A stretch of 64,000 nucleotides of DNA from Gymnorhina tibicen (lineage: Eukaryota; Chordata; Aves; Passeriformes; Artamidae): assembly GCA_013399875.1 (NCBI GenBank), contig VXAZ01008167.1, positions 310,956 through 374,955 of the forward strand. Reading direction: 5' to 3'. The notes beneath the pieces were generated by a model. The model ran no database searches. It saw nothing but the letters and a program-made list of their open reading frames with translations, and had not been told where the DNA came from. Positions 11,501 through 22,990 of the stretch are shown piece after piece (within the stretch, counting starts at the first letter, position 1; each line of letters starts with the position of its first letter). A program made the translations under genes and the position numbers.

Positions 11501-13211
11501 GTAACATGAATCTGCTGCTACTTCAAGGACAGTCTTAATGTGTTACCCTCAGAGCAGGTGCTTTACATCATTACCATGACATGCAAGGGCTTTAAAGGAC
11601 CAACATGCAATAGAACTTGCATTTTACAGTGTTTTGTGTGATTCCTGGCTGAAAGCCTCATGCAATTTCTTAAATAACTATTGTTCAAAAAGAACTTTAG
11701 TAAAGGAAAAATATTAGGGAAAAAGGAAAAGGCAAATCTAATTTTCAACCCAATTTCATGCCTATATTTTATAAGACAACTTAAACTAGCAAAACTCTTA
11801 GAAGCACCAAAGTAGAATAATAATTTTTAAATTCTCTCTGTGTAAGTCAGACTGCTAAAGTTAATGCTGTTATTGACAATGCAATGCAGCAAATATTGGT
11901 GAAATTACTATTTTCCATGTTCTCACATGAAGACTGTTTCCTTCCACTTTTTTAAGCATCTGCACAGAACTTGAATATTCAGTACTGGACACTTGACAGA
12001 GTGGCAGAATTCACACTGTATGAGACAATGCTGAGTACACCTCTACTCATACAAACCAAAGCAGGCTCCAAGCCAGTCATTCTCAAACCACCTTCTTTAC
12101 AAGAGCACACCTGCTCCAGCTGCCAGGATGAACAACTCCTTTAAGTTCTGCACAGTGAAGTCAATGAATTAACTAATATGGATCTGTGCTGAGAACAGAA
12201 GAATTCTGCCACCATTTATGGAAAGGTGAAAAACCTCGTAACTGGGATTTAACTTCAGACTCCTTCAGAAACCAAATCTGAGCCTTTCTGTGGGCTACTG
12301 GAGATCTGAGTCAGCTGCTCATGTTCAAAAGTGCAAAGTTTTGCCTTAACAGAAAAGCTACAAGTTGCCAAATGACATTTCTAGATTGAATTACAAATCA
12401 GGAAAACTACAAGGCGTTGTTTCAAAAACTGGGGACAAGCAGCAGGCTCAACAAGGCCCAGCTCCAGGAGCTCTGTGGAGGTGCCTCATTTGAGAGATTC
12501 CCAATTTAATCAATCCAGGCTTCTCCCAAACGCAACACCTACATCACTACACTTACAAGTGCAGGTATGAGTACTTTGCTCAGATTCAGAAACACCATGC
12601 TACATTCACAACGAGATATCAAGGCAGCTACTTTAAATTTGCAAAACAGCTGAAACAGCACCCCAATTTAAACATATTTGAGATGTGATCAGGCAACAGG
12701 AGACAACTGTGATGCTGAATTCCAACCCTTTCCCCAGCACGAAGTAAATATAGTGATTACTTATCTATCAGGTAAGAAAGATGCATGCGATTTTAAGAAA
12801 AAAGGGAATTTGGATCACAGGTTACAAAGACCAACATTAAGGACTTTAGGCTCTAGACTTTAAAAGTCATATTAACAGTAAGATACTCAATTATTTGAAC
12901 ATCACCTTGATGACATGTCTATTCCATTTAACTTCTCTCCCAACTGTGACAAGACTTATCTGTCCATGTTAATCCCTTTCTAAAATAAACCAGAGGTTTA
13001 TCCACAATACTGGTTTTCTTCTTTTATAGGGTTCCAATTAGATGCCAAAAGAAAATAAATCAAAAATGGTTTGTTCATTAGGATTAGACAATATTTTAGT
13101 TCCATTAGAAATTAAAGTCTAGGCAGTTAGTGGAGACCAGACACCATAAAGAGGCCACAGCAAGGGCTACAATAAACCAGCCACCAGGTTCACAGCATGG
13201 CACAGACTTAC

Positions 13212-13223
13212 CCAGAGCCTCAG
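13212..13223 (-). CDS. MTSS1: Candidate 12-nt MTSS1 microexon (alternative, inserts A-E-A-L)
   Basis: On the minus strand the 12 bases CTGAGGCTCTGG are bounded by ...CACCTGCCTGACAG at the acceptor side and GTAAGTCTG at the donor side. The donor is a perfect GTAAGT. Pyrimidine-rich DNA (CTTTCTGTGTC, TTTTGTGTCCTGC, TTTCTC) lies upstream, and a TGC lies 9-11 bases before the exon. Spliced between 18948 and 7984, it keeps the frame: the upstream G plus CT gives Ala, then Glu, Ala, Leu, and the last G joins GA to restore Gly, followed by RGD. From memory, mouse MTSS1 carries V-D-A-Q at this junction and human canonical lacks it, so length, phase and position agree though only the Ala is identical. 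No better match to V-D-A-Q codons was found in this intron. Inclusion is inferred, since no transcript was seen. Confidence 0.5.
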
Positions 13224-13639
13224 CTGTCAGGCAGGTGCGCATGGTGAGAAATTGCAGGACACAAAATTGACACAGAAAGGAAAATAAAAAAAGTCAAACT
13301 GGTATTCCAGCATTCCTAGAATTTAGACATTATCATCAGCGCCAAGACAAGAGTGAGCAGTTTGGACTAGACTATTTTGACTTCTTCCGTTGCTGATAAA
13401 GACAAACGCATTAGTTTTACATCCTGGTGAGCTGTTGCAAATTAAACCCCTGGTTATTCACCATACACTTTTACTTTAAGAGACTTAAACCCAAATAGAC
13501 TCCTCACTGAGAACATGTTAACCTGTGCTTCAGAGAAAGTGCACAACACAGATAACCAGACTCTGGTCAAGTGGTACAAAGCTCATCCCCTTGCAGCCAA
13601 GAGGGAACTCAAACCTGCAGAACTCTAGGCGGGTGCTGT

Positions 13640-13800
13640 GTGAGTAACCACAGCACTTTTTGATGTCCTCTGCTGCAATTACTTTAATAGATTGTTAATT
13701 AAATGAAAAGCTAATTGCTGATGCAATGTGGAAGAACATCAAAAAGATTAACTATGATATGTGTATTTTAATTAAAAAACTTTATATAATGAAGTTTTGT
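13640..13800. promoter_or_regulatory. AT-rich block with clustered TAAT cores and a C/EBP-ATF composite motif
   Basis: TTAATTAA at about 13695-13702, CTAATTG at 13711-13717, TGATGCAAT at 13719-13727 and a second TTAATTAA downstream fall within 100 bases. TGATGCAAT fits the C/EBP-ATF response element form. Clustering suggests, but does not show, an intronic enhancer, because AT-rich DNA makes TAAT cores by chance. Confidence 0.2.
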
Positions 13801-16800
13801 AATAAAACTGGCTTGCTGTCAGAAAGAGGGGAATGATCAAGAGGCCTTCAAAACTCAAGGAACGAAAGTGAATCGAAGAAATGTCTTCAGTCACCACTTT
13901 ACCAACACGTCTTCACTGCATTTTTGTGAAGGAGAGCTCGCATTACAAACTTGCAGGGAAAAAAACCCCAAAACAACAAAACACACCAAAAAGCCCTGCA
14001 GGTACCATGGCCTCATCTACACAGGATTTTTTCTCTGCAACAGATAAGGATAATTTGCTCATTAGCTTTCCTCCTTCTGAGCTGCATCTTATTGACTCCA
14101 CAGAGTTCTGGCTCTCACTTCAGTCACTGTGCCACACTTGATCAATTTAGAAGAATGAGGCTCCCTCCTGGGGGGAGGAAGGCTGTGGCCAGGGATTCTC
14201 CCTCCCCAGCCTGCCACTCCAGATGGGGCAAGTGCCAAGTACAGAAGGAGTGAAAAGTGCTCGAATGCGAAGGTCAGCATTTGCTTTAAGAACTGAGACA
14301 TTCTTCAGTTATAATTACATTGAAGAGCTTTATGCTTTTTAGTTTAGAGTCATGAGGTTTGCACAACCATCCTTGAGAGCAGTATAGCAATATTACAAAG
14401 ACCAGAGGATGACACAAAAACAGCTAAAAAGGCTCTAAAACACAAAGAGGTCATCTTTGATAACCAGGAGGAGGAAGAAAATGCACTTCTGGCAGTATTA
14501 CAGTAAATTAATAATCATGTTCTACAGTAAATTAAAAATCATGTTATATTCTCTGAATTTCATTAGACTCACAGAACACTTTCCAAAAGTGCTGCATACT
14601 CAAAAGGAGAAATTGTCAGTTTGGATGTTCAACATTGATGGGACACAAGAAGAAATGTACTGAATGTTAAGGGAACTCTGCAGAAACTTCTACACGTGTC
14701 TGACAGATAAAATTCAGTTTTCATATTAACGTGTTATATTATTGGGAGTGTTACATTCAAGAACTTCTTATATATCCCCTTGGATTTAAACATTTTCCTC
14801 AGAGCTCACACAGTGTCACATGAAGAACCTGAAAATGAAACCTACCAGTCATGTTATATGCAGAAGGGAAACCTGTCTATTTATTCATTAATAGCCAAGC
14901 TGAAATACAGAAAATAGACCCAGGCACTCCAGATTTTACACATACATTCAGATATATTTTAATTTAGTCACTTGATCCTTTTTAATTCAAGAATCATGCA
15001 CTTTGTTAACCCTCCCAAATGGTTACATGCAGAGCCACAGCTGCTGACTCTCTCCTGATTCAGTATAGCATCAACAGCTTCTAGCAACTATGGATCCACT
15101 TATGAGACCCTGACTCAGCAGAAACCTAAACATGGAATTTATTTTAAGTATATGCATAATTATTCTGCTGACTCAGGTTAGCTGGGCTGACTTCTGATGG
15201 CCAATGTTTGCCTGAAAACAAAGAGCAATTTAGAAGCTGTCTGCAATGCCATGCACTACACAACTTCATCTGTTCAGACAAGAGGTAAGTTTCAATGCTG
15301 GGGTGGGCAACAAGCCCTAGGGGCCTGTTCCCCATGGGAACAAGGGTATTAGGAAAACGATGAACCTTGAAGATCACCGTGACACCCTCAGGGACTGCAT
15401 GGATCTGGGAGGTGCACCAGGATCCTATTTAAGACTACACAGATTTAGCTTCAGGTGGATTTCTTTTTTTTTGTTTTTTATAGTTAAAGACAACAAATAG
15501 AGTGAAAATTTTCTCTGTGCAGTCTTTCAAAATGCAAGACTTTCATTTCAAAATTGTATCACTTCACTAAAATTACCCTAGCAAACTTCCAGAAAGGTCC
15601 CTGGACTTAGTTTCATTTTGTTTGGAAAGCTGGGTGTTTTCCCCATCACTTCAAGCTTTGGAAACACCCTTATTGCAATTAACATACTCTGCAAACATAA
15701 TTTCTAATACATGATCTTAAATGTCCAGCCTGAACTTTCAACTTGGCCACATGGAACGAGAACAAACACACCACGCACAAGCCACGGAAGAGGCAAACCC
15801 CCGTGTATTCGGCCCCTCAGAGCCAAGGCGGGGAGCCCAACCTGCAGCACTCCTGCCAGGACAAGCCACACAGCCCACGAGCCTCCTTCCTAAATGTCCT
15901 TGGGATGCAGACAAGGAGCAAGGAGCTGCTGTGCATGCTGCAGCATCAGCTGTGAGAGAGAACCTCTGCAGCCCGACACGTCAGGGCCAGGGGACACCAC
16001 TGCTATGACACGAATGAGGAAAGTGGACGGTTAGATTTGAGTTCCTACATCCGGAGCTGCCCAAAGCAGAAGAAAACCACTTTCCCATAAGGTCAGATGG
16101 GAGATAGCAGAATAAGCCTAAACGACCTTTTTAGTAGGATGCACAGTATTGAAGCAAATCCAGAATTCAGCAAACATCCCTCCTGTCCACAGATGATCAT
16201 AGAGTTAATTCAAAAGTATTCTTACAAGTGCTAGGAAAGGAGTGAATTGGTTGTTTTAGAGTTCCCATAGGTGAGTCAGTAACTTTACAGAAAAATCAAA
16301 GGGACAGGTCCTGCCTGAGGAAGAACGGAACAAAAAAAGTAAGTCTGAAAAACAGAGAAACAGGAGAGTTGAAGACACAGGAAGACATTTGTGCACTCAG
16401 CCACATGCCTGCCAGCACAGCTGTCCCATAGTTCAAACCTCATTTGTGTCCTAAAGCAGAATCACTTCTGTAGCTTTATCATGTTATAAAATAAACCCCT
16501 TCTTGATTTTTTTATCCCTCAGTAGCAGCAAGATCAACATACTTCACCACACAGGACATTGAACAGATCTGTCAAGATGGGTACATACAAAAACATTTTC
16601 ATAACAACATTTGACATTGCAGCAGACCAAAGCTTTATTTCCTCAAGACAGGGATCAAAACAACAAAGAGGTGAAAAGGCATCTGCTCCTGTTTTTTTCT
16701 TCTACATTTGAGTGTTGTAGATAAATTGCAAGAAGGCTGGGAGACCTTCCTCCCACCTCCTGTCCACTTGTGCTGGGGCCAACAGCTTTGGGCATTCACA

Positions 16801-18947
16801 TTCACAGACATATGAGCCAAGGCCTTCCTGCATCTCTTCTCCCCAGGTGCCATGAGAACAACTCTCAGCTCCTCAAAAATATTGCAGCTCCTCCTTTTCC
16901 CTGTACTGGCTACCTGTGAGTCCTCAGCTCTCCCACCTGCCCCATACACTCAAACCCCTCCTGACTCCTATTGGTTTTGTACTCTGGACCAAACACCATG
17001 AGTCTGACAGCAGTTCCAAAGGGGACAGCACAGAAATACAGCACCTTCACCACAACTCCAAAAGAATATTGTAACAGCAAAATTAAGCAAGGGAATTCCA
17101 TTTAAAAAAAAAAAACAAACATCAATCACATCATGGGTGCTGTAACGATGGCAAAATGAGGCCTGTTCCACTTCTTACTCAAGGATGTTTAATCCTGAAG
17201 GAGGACTAAACACCAGTTTCCTGACTCTCATCATGAGACTTGGCTCACATTTGAGGAGGGGGATATGAAACCAGAAAATCCAAGAACCAAGTCTGCTTGC
17301 TTTAACCACTGCTGACAGATGCAAGTGGCATCTGCAGTATAAGAACAGTGGGTTGTTTTTCTTCCAGCAGCTTTTAAGAACTTCTCTTTCCTCTTCACAC
17401 TTTACAGAAAATGATGTCTCCTCCTTCAATACTGCAGACTGATTTACTGAACACTCAGAAGCAGGATAAAGTGGAGATGGAGCCAGACAGCTGTCAATCT
17501 GTAGAAAAAGGCTAAAAAATGGCTCCTTCTTCACAGATCCCAGACATCTACCCAAACCATTCCATGCTTTTTTCTCAGAGCTCGCCTACCATGCACTGAT
17601 GAGTTGTTTGTATCACACAAGAAGAAATAAGACTAGAAAAGGTGGGGAGACAGGAGGAGACATGGAAGGAATATCACAAACTCTCTAAACCTGTTGGTCT
17701 GAAGTCAGACATTTCATCACACAAAACAAGAAACATGTTTACGCATCACACAAAATCTTATCTCAAAAAGTCGCGTTCCTCTAATGATCACCATTCTGAT
17801 TTAGAACACTAAACTGACAAACAGACACACAGAACCTACTGAACTGAGCTCCCTCTTGCTGGCTTTCATCTCTCCTTTTCTCACCTCTTATCTAAAGTCA
17901 GCTAAAATTCAAGAGCAGTTTTCCAGTCATGTGGCTTTCTACCAGTGTAATTATTGACTCACCTATTAGGAAGGACAGTTAGAGACAGCTCACCTGTTCT
18001 GGGTAACACACAATTTCAAAATTTCAAGAAAATTCCCACCCCAGCATTTATTTTGCTTGCCCCTGGGTTCACAGTTTTCAGACACGAGGGGAAGGACAAG
18101 TTGCAACCTGCAGACTGAAAGCTGCTCAAGCACTTCTTACCCAGCTGGGAAGAGCCCAGTGCAGGAAAGGGAACCAGGAAGTCTTTTATACAAGCTCCCT
18201 ATCATTGCTCCAAAGCCTGGTGGGGCTTGCACTCGGCCAAGTAAAACCCTTAGTGATGGCAAAGCTGCAGATAGAAGTGCTGCACGTTTCCGTCAAAACA
18301 GTGATGAAACCCCTGTGACAAGGTGGTGGTGGGAGAGCAACAGGAGCATGAGATACAGCTGCTAAAAGAAACAATCTGCCTTTCAGGAAAAGTCCCTTTC
18401 TCTTCTCACTCATCTTTAGTTTTCTATGATTGCCAAGTGCCCTCACCCCTGACAACAACCCATGCCATCTTCTCACATCCTGATCGATAGAGTAAGGTTT
18501 AGGAGATTACAGGCTGTTAAAAAAAAAGAAAAAAGAAGAAAAGTGGCAAAAAGAGAGAACAGTGAGAAATGTTAATAGCTAGGGAACATTTACATAATGG
18601 CTTTTTTTATATTATTCCAAAAGATTTTGGAAAATTTTACGGATATCTGCACAAGTCATGTTAAGAGTGTCAGTGTTCCTAAAAAGAAAAAGTTAGCAGT
18701 AAGGGCTCTATTTTAAAACATGATTGACTTTGCACAAACAGTTTTAAGGCTTTTGTATAAGAATATTAGAGGCAGCTTCAGAACATGATTTAAATGACAC
18801 ATAGTAATTGTATCCTGGTACCCAAGTACATACCAGGAATACATTAGAGGGCCAGAATTATTACAGTAGAAAGTCCTATTGCTGTTCAATCTTTGTCCAT
18901 GAGCACAGCTCAGAAGGTTGTTAACAGTACAGTATGAAGCAAGTTAC

Positions 18948-19022
18948 CTTTCTTTGCTTTCTTCTGTAGCTTCAGTGTATCAGACGATTTCTTTTTTATC
19001 TCTTGGCGGGCTTTTTTGTATT
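18948..19022 (-). CDS. MTSS1: MTSS1 coding exon carrying the lysine-rich membrane-binding patch (~residues 129-154)
   Basis: This 75-nt exon encodes YKKARQEIKKKSSDTLKLQ then KKAKK, and is flanked by split Glu (G|AA) and Gly (G|GN) codons. The acceptor is TTTTTTAG and the donor is G|GTAACTT. It holds 11 lysines in 24 codons. In MTSS1 the QKKAKK cluster near human residues 149-153 belongs to the basic patch that binds PI(4,5)P2. The sequence is identical to recalled human MTSS1. The exon ends exactly where a four-residue insertion is known to me in mouse MTSS1, and a candidate 12-nt microexon sits 5.7 kb downstream in the next intron (13212-13223). Confidence 0.95.
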
Positions 19023-20763
19023 CTAAAAAACACACACAATCTCTATTATCAATATAATCAATGTCAAAATGAATGTTTTTCACAGAAAAGGCTACATTTA
19101 AAGACGTTAGACTACAAACTTTTAGAGAACAGCTACTGCTAAACAAAGCGGCTTAGAACTCACATTTTGTAAAGCCTATACATTTGGCTTAATATAACAT
19201 TTTAGGGTGTGAGCACATTCACATACCAAAATCTTTCCCAAATAAACAAAGCCTTTACAGAAATAACAACTGAGAACACAGTACAAAATTAGAGTGCTTT
19301 TCATTTCAGAGACTCATCCACTCTCAGGAATGGAAAACAGAGATGACAGGTTTCTCGAAACATCTGTGTTCAAAAAACAAGTATCCAGAAATGGCAAGGC
19401 AGAGAATATCCTGTGATCCCTCTCCAGCATGAGAGTCAGGCAGAGGAAGAGGGTGCTAAAACTCTGCCCAAGGAAGGGTCACATTGCCAGATCCTTCTGA
19501 TGAAGTGGAGCACACTGCACTTGTCCTCATTTTCAGATGACCTGCAAATCCCAGGAGAATTAAAATCCCAGGACAAAATATTCAACCTCTAGTGCAGGAA
19601 CACTAAAGGTATGAGATATGAAAACTGCTACTTAAAAAACAAAAAGATAAAAGGCATGTATGCATGTATATACATATACACGTACACTTTAACGAAGGAG
19701 ATCAGTGTTACTACTCTTCTGGAGATGGAAAAACAGAAGCAGATTGATGGCAGGCACAGGAGTACCAAAGCCAACTGCACTCCCAACACCCAAGTCTGCC
19801 CAGCAAGCTGTAAATCTCACTGCCACTTTGGCCTGGGTCACCCCTACCTGCATGACCCCATGTGATTCCTCTCTCCTGCTCACTACATGCTTAACACTCT
19901 CTGCAGCACAAGGCATGAAGTTTTTCAAGAGCTGCTGATTCAACTGCTTCTATTTGACCACAGTAATAATGGGACAAGAAGGAAATCCTCTTTTGGAGGT
20001 CAAGCCCACTCCTTCCCATCAGTTCTCACCCTCCCCAATATAAATTATGCTGCTGCTGCTTCTTTCAGACATAACAAAAGTCTTAAATTTTCAAGGGTCA
20101 GTCAGTGGCCAACTGCAATCTGCTTTCAGCAGCTGTGCTAGAGGGTCACCATTCCCAGTACAAGTTCTGCAAAGCCAAAGGCATCTACCAACATGCACTT
20201 TCTGTGCAAGACTTGGCTGCCTGCTGCTCATTCCCCCAGGAAAGCCTCTGGAGCCATCATCACCACTGCAGCCCTGGGCATCCCATGTCCAACAGCAGAG
20301 CTCTCCCGTTCCCCAGGTGCGCTTTCTGTGTGGCGTCAGGTACAAAGTAACAACGCTCAATGTTTTACAGGGCTGTGCAGTCTCTGGAGGATGCTATGGC
20401 TGAGGCATAACATGATCTCACAAGCTGCTTTTAACGACACCCCAGGGCTTTGCAGAGATAGATGTGGCATCTCCAATCCTCAGTACATACAGGGAGAGTG
20501 GGCTAACGGAGTTAGACCCAGTCACTGCTTACCAGTCTAGAAAAACAACCCATCCCCGGGGGTCCTGCAAACTAAACCTTCAAAATGCATATGGCAAGGG
20601 TTAAAATTTTGTTAAGCATTTTGGGAGAGGAGTGTTTTAAAAGAGAAAAACTGCTATACATATTTAAGCATGTCATTCAGTTCTCCAGTACAAACATGAA
20701 AAGAGGAAGAAAAACTGATATTACAATCTTACTCCTATTAAAGAATTCTTCCTCTGTAACTAC
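19023..20763 (-). other. MTSS1 intron, 1,741 bp
   Basis: The intron runs from donor GTAGTT to acceptor TTTTTTAG. The interval 19740-20420 is moderately GC-rich and has overlapping open frames on both strands without domains. No transposon or regulatory element was recognised. Confidence 0.85.
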
Positions 20764-20855
20764 CTTTTGCATGGTCTTTATCCAGCTGATTGGCCACTTT
20801 CTTCCACTCTTCCATCTGTTCTTGAAGTGGGTTTATCAGACAGTCAATTAAAGCA
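20764..20855 (-). CDS. MTSS1: MTSS1 coding exon, I-BAR residues ~98-129
   Basis: This 92-nt exon encodes ALIDCLINPLQEQMEEWKKV followed by ANQLDKDHAK. It opens with T, which completes the Ser codon AG|T begun in the previous exon, and closes with G, which starts the Glu codon G|AA. The acceptor is AAAATTAG at 20857-20856, which is pyrimidine-poor at its very end. The donor is G|GTAGTT. The residues are identical to recalled human MTSS1. The stretch is a long helix rich in charged residues within the I-BAR dimer. Phase matching on both sides (1 and 2 bases) makes the placement secure. Confidence 0.95.
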
Positions 20856-22258
20856 CTAATTTTGTTGAAAAAACACAAAGAGCAATCAAATCCTGCAGAT
20901 GCCCCTATTCTTACAGAGAGAGCCAAGGTCAATATTGGAGTATTTTTACTTTTTGCTGTGACAGCTACCAGTGTCACAATGTAAATATCAGAACATAAAA
21001 ATGTTTACACAAGAGAAAGCAAAAGAAAGACGTAGATTAAAAAGAAGAATCAAAAATCCACATCACAGGATAACCAGAATTACAGAAGCTCAGGACAGTG
21101 AGGAACAGAGTGTAAAGCAGAGGAGTGACCCAAAACAGTTCAGTGTAAACAGATCCTACTCAACTGTCACACAATTTAAATGGATACTCTGGAGACCAGA
21201 AAGGTTCATGCAGCCATGGAGATTATAAACTTAAATAGCACACGTATATACACAAGAAGACAGAGCAGTTGTACAAGAGAATAATATCCTGCCCAGTGAT
21301 GTGGCTCACCTCACACTGGTGGAGTCCATGATACAACACCAGTAATGCTCCACTAATTAACGAGACTGGGATCAAACAATTTAAACAGCTAACTCTGTGG
21401 TAACGGGAGACCAACATTGTCTCCTCACGGCCAATTTCATAAATAATTTTATTTTTAAAAAATCACAGAATAATCATAGAATGTTTGGGATTGGAAGGGA
21501 CCTTAAAGGTCATCTGGTTCCAACCACTCTGCCATGGTCAAGGACACCAAGCTGCTTATAGCCCCATCCAATCTGGCTTTGAAAACTTCCAAGGATGAGG
21601 GAAAAAGGGAAAAGACAAAGCTGGTCATCAGGCAAATGGTGAAGCATCATTTTCGTTCACCTAAGGTCAAGTATAACTTTTAAGTGGTTAAAAAAGGCAC
21701 ACATGCAAACTACTACTTACTACAGAAGTAGCTTGTTTTTGTACAGCCCAGGCTGCACATGAGTTAATCCTCTCTCATTACCTCTACAGTCTAATTTCAA
21801 CTGCAAAAACAGGATGAGAGAATTTGCATTTCCTACACTGCTCTGCTGAAGGTTTTTCTCCTGGCCACAAGCTATTTGGGCTGTGCAGTAAGATGAGGAA
21901 GCAGCACAACACTTGCCGCTGCTGCTCATTTAAAACTTAGTAACAAAGCTTAAAGTCCTGAAACAAAGACAGGTCAGTTGGTCACATCAGCAGCCGCCTG
22001 CTCAGCACTGAGCAACAGGAACTGACAGTGTGAATTTGCAGAGGTGATTTGAGGTGAACCGGCCCAGCCCCATGAATGCGGAGTAAAACCCTGCCTGTTC
22101 ACAGCACCTACTGTGCTGCAGGGAGAAAACAACTCCTGCTCTCAGTGACACGGGCAGAGGTCAGCTGAGAAGACAATGGTGGTGAACAGCTTTAGATGTT
22201 CCCCAGCAGCACACAAAGGAGGAACCTCCACTGCTGGGCCAGGTACAGAGCCACTCAC
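20856..22258 (-). other. MTSS1 intron, 1,403 bp, with CR1
   Basis: The intron runs from donor GTGAGT to acceptor AAAATTAG. It carries one CR1 fragment (21455-21605). The rest is unique-looking. Confidence 0.85.
21455..21605 (-). mobile_element. CR1 LINE, 5'-truncated 3' end
   Basis: The plus strand reads AATCATAGAATGTTTGGGAT, then a GGAAGGGACCTTAAAGGTCAT core, a TTCCAACC...CTGCCATGG segment and a GCCCCATCCAATCTGGC segment. This is the reverse complement of the avian CR1 3' untranslated region, ending in the ATTCTGTG-type tail. The element therefore points the same way as MTSS1. CR1 copies are typically truncated at the 5' end, as here. The close match to consensus suggests a moderately young copy. 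Confidence 0.9.
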
Positions 22259-22343
22259 CTTGAGAACTGCCGGAGTTTGGACTCTATACTTCTGTGCCTC
22301 ATACACATCCTGGTGAGAGCAGACCCAATCTCTCTGGTACCAC
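22259..22343 (-). CDS. MTSS1: MTSS1 coding exon, I-BAR residues ~71-98
   Basis: This 85-nt exon reads GTREIGSALTRMCMRHRSIE then SKLRQFS. It begins with two bases that complete a Gly codon split from the upstream exon and ends with the first two bases of a Ser codon. The acceptor is a T-rich tract ending TTTTTCAG before 22343. The donor is AG|GTGAGTGG at 22258. The segment belongs to the second helix of the I-BAR (IMD) bundle, which forms an antiparallel dimer and presents a basic convex face to membrane. The only difference from recalled human MTSS1 is Ser for Ala in IEAKLRQ. It is the most upstream exon visible, and its 5' partner (human exon ending NTRG) was searched for and not found up to 64000. 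Confidence 0.95.
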
Positions 22344-22789
22344 CTGAAAAACAAAACCAAAAAAGCAGGTGAGACCCCTGATGAGATTCCTGCCTGTGGT
22401 GTAGAGGCAGACCAACCAGGATGGAGGTGCCAAGTCTTCCAGAGCAATTGTAAAACACATTAATAGTAACTGTAGAATCAACCAGGCTATTAACAGGGCA
22501 GATCTCAGTGGCATCTGCAACCCCAGAAACAGATTAATTCCTCTTTACCTAGAGACCAGAACTGAGCAACCAAACACGATTAAAACATAGTTCTTCCAGG
22601 CAGTTTTCTGTGCCATGAAGCCCAACCCTGTGGCAGACTTGAAAGAAAAGGGTTTGAGATGTGAAAAGCCAAGCAGCACAGCTGTCAAGGGAGTGGATAT
22701 CTGTGTACAGATTATTTCCACATTTTAGAAATAAACCTAGGGGATTCGATCCCATTTTCCCATCCCTAGATTCTTCAGACCCGATGCCT

Positions 22790-22990
22790 CACAGGGGTTT
22801 TGCTGCTCCAGAGCCCGGCGCCGGTCCCGGCGCGCTCCCGGCATGGCCAGGAGGTGCCGCTGTTCGCCGCCGCCCCCGCCCGTCCCACGGGTGGCACAAC
22901 CCCACGGCTTTCCACGGGCTCCGCCGCTCCTCCCCAGCCTTCCCTTCTCGCAACACACATCCCTTCCTTCCCCGCTTCAGTCGGCAATAC
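22790..22990. promoter_or_regulatory. Small CpG-dense island just upstream of an MTSS1 exon
   Basis: About 19 CpG dinucleotides fall within roughly 150 bases, in an intron where CpG is otherwise sparse. On the minus strand it reads through GGGACGGGCGGGGGCGG, a run of GC-box type sites. It lies about 450-650 bases upstream of the exon at 22259-22343 in transcript sense. It could be an internal promoter or a GC-rich retroelement fragment. No TATA box or poly(A) signal settles this. Confidence 0.35.

Larger units (their letters stand above)
7985..18947 (-). other. MTSS1 intron, about 11 kb
   Basis: The intron runs from donor GTAACTT (18947) to acceptor CTGCATATAG (7985). It contains a TA microsatellite (8575-8592), a candidate 12-nt microexon (13212-13223) and an AT-rich stretch with clustered homeodomain-type cores (13640-13800). 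A mildly GC-rich patch lies near 15720-16010. No other exon, tRNA or clear transposon was recognised. Open frames here (up to 126 codons at 17175-17555) lack domains and splice context. Confidence 0.8.
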
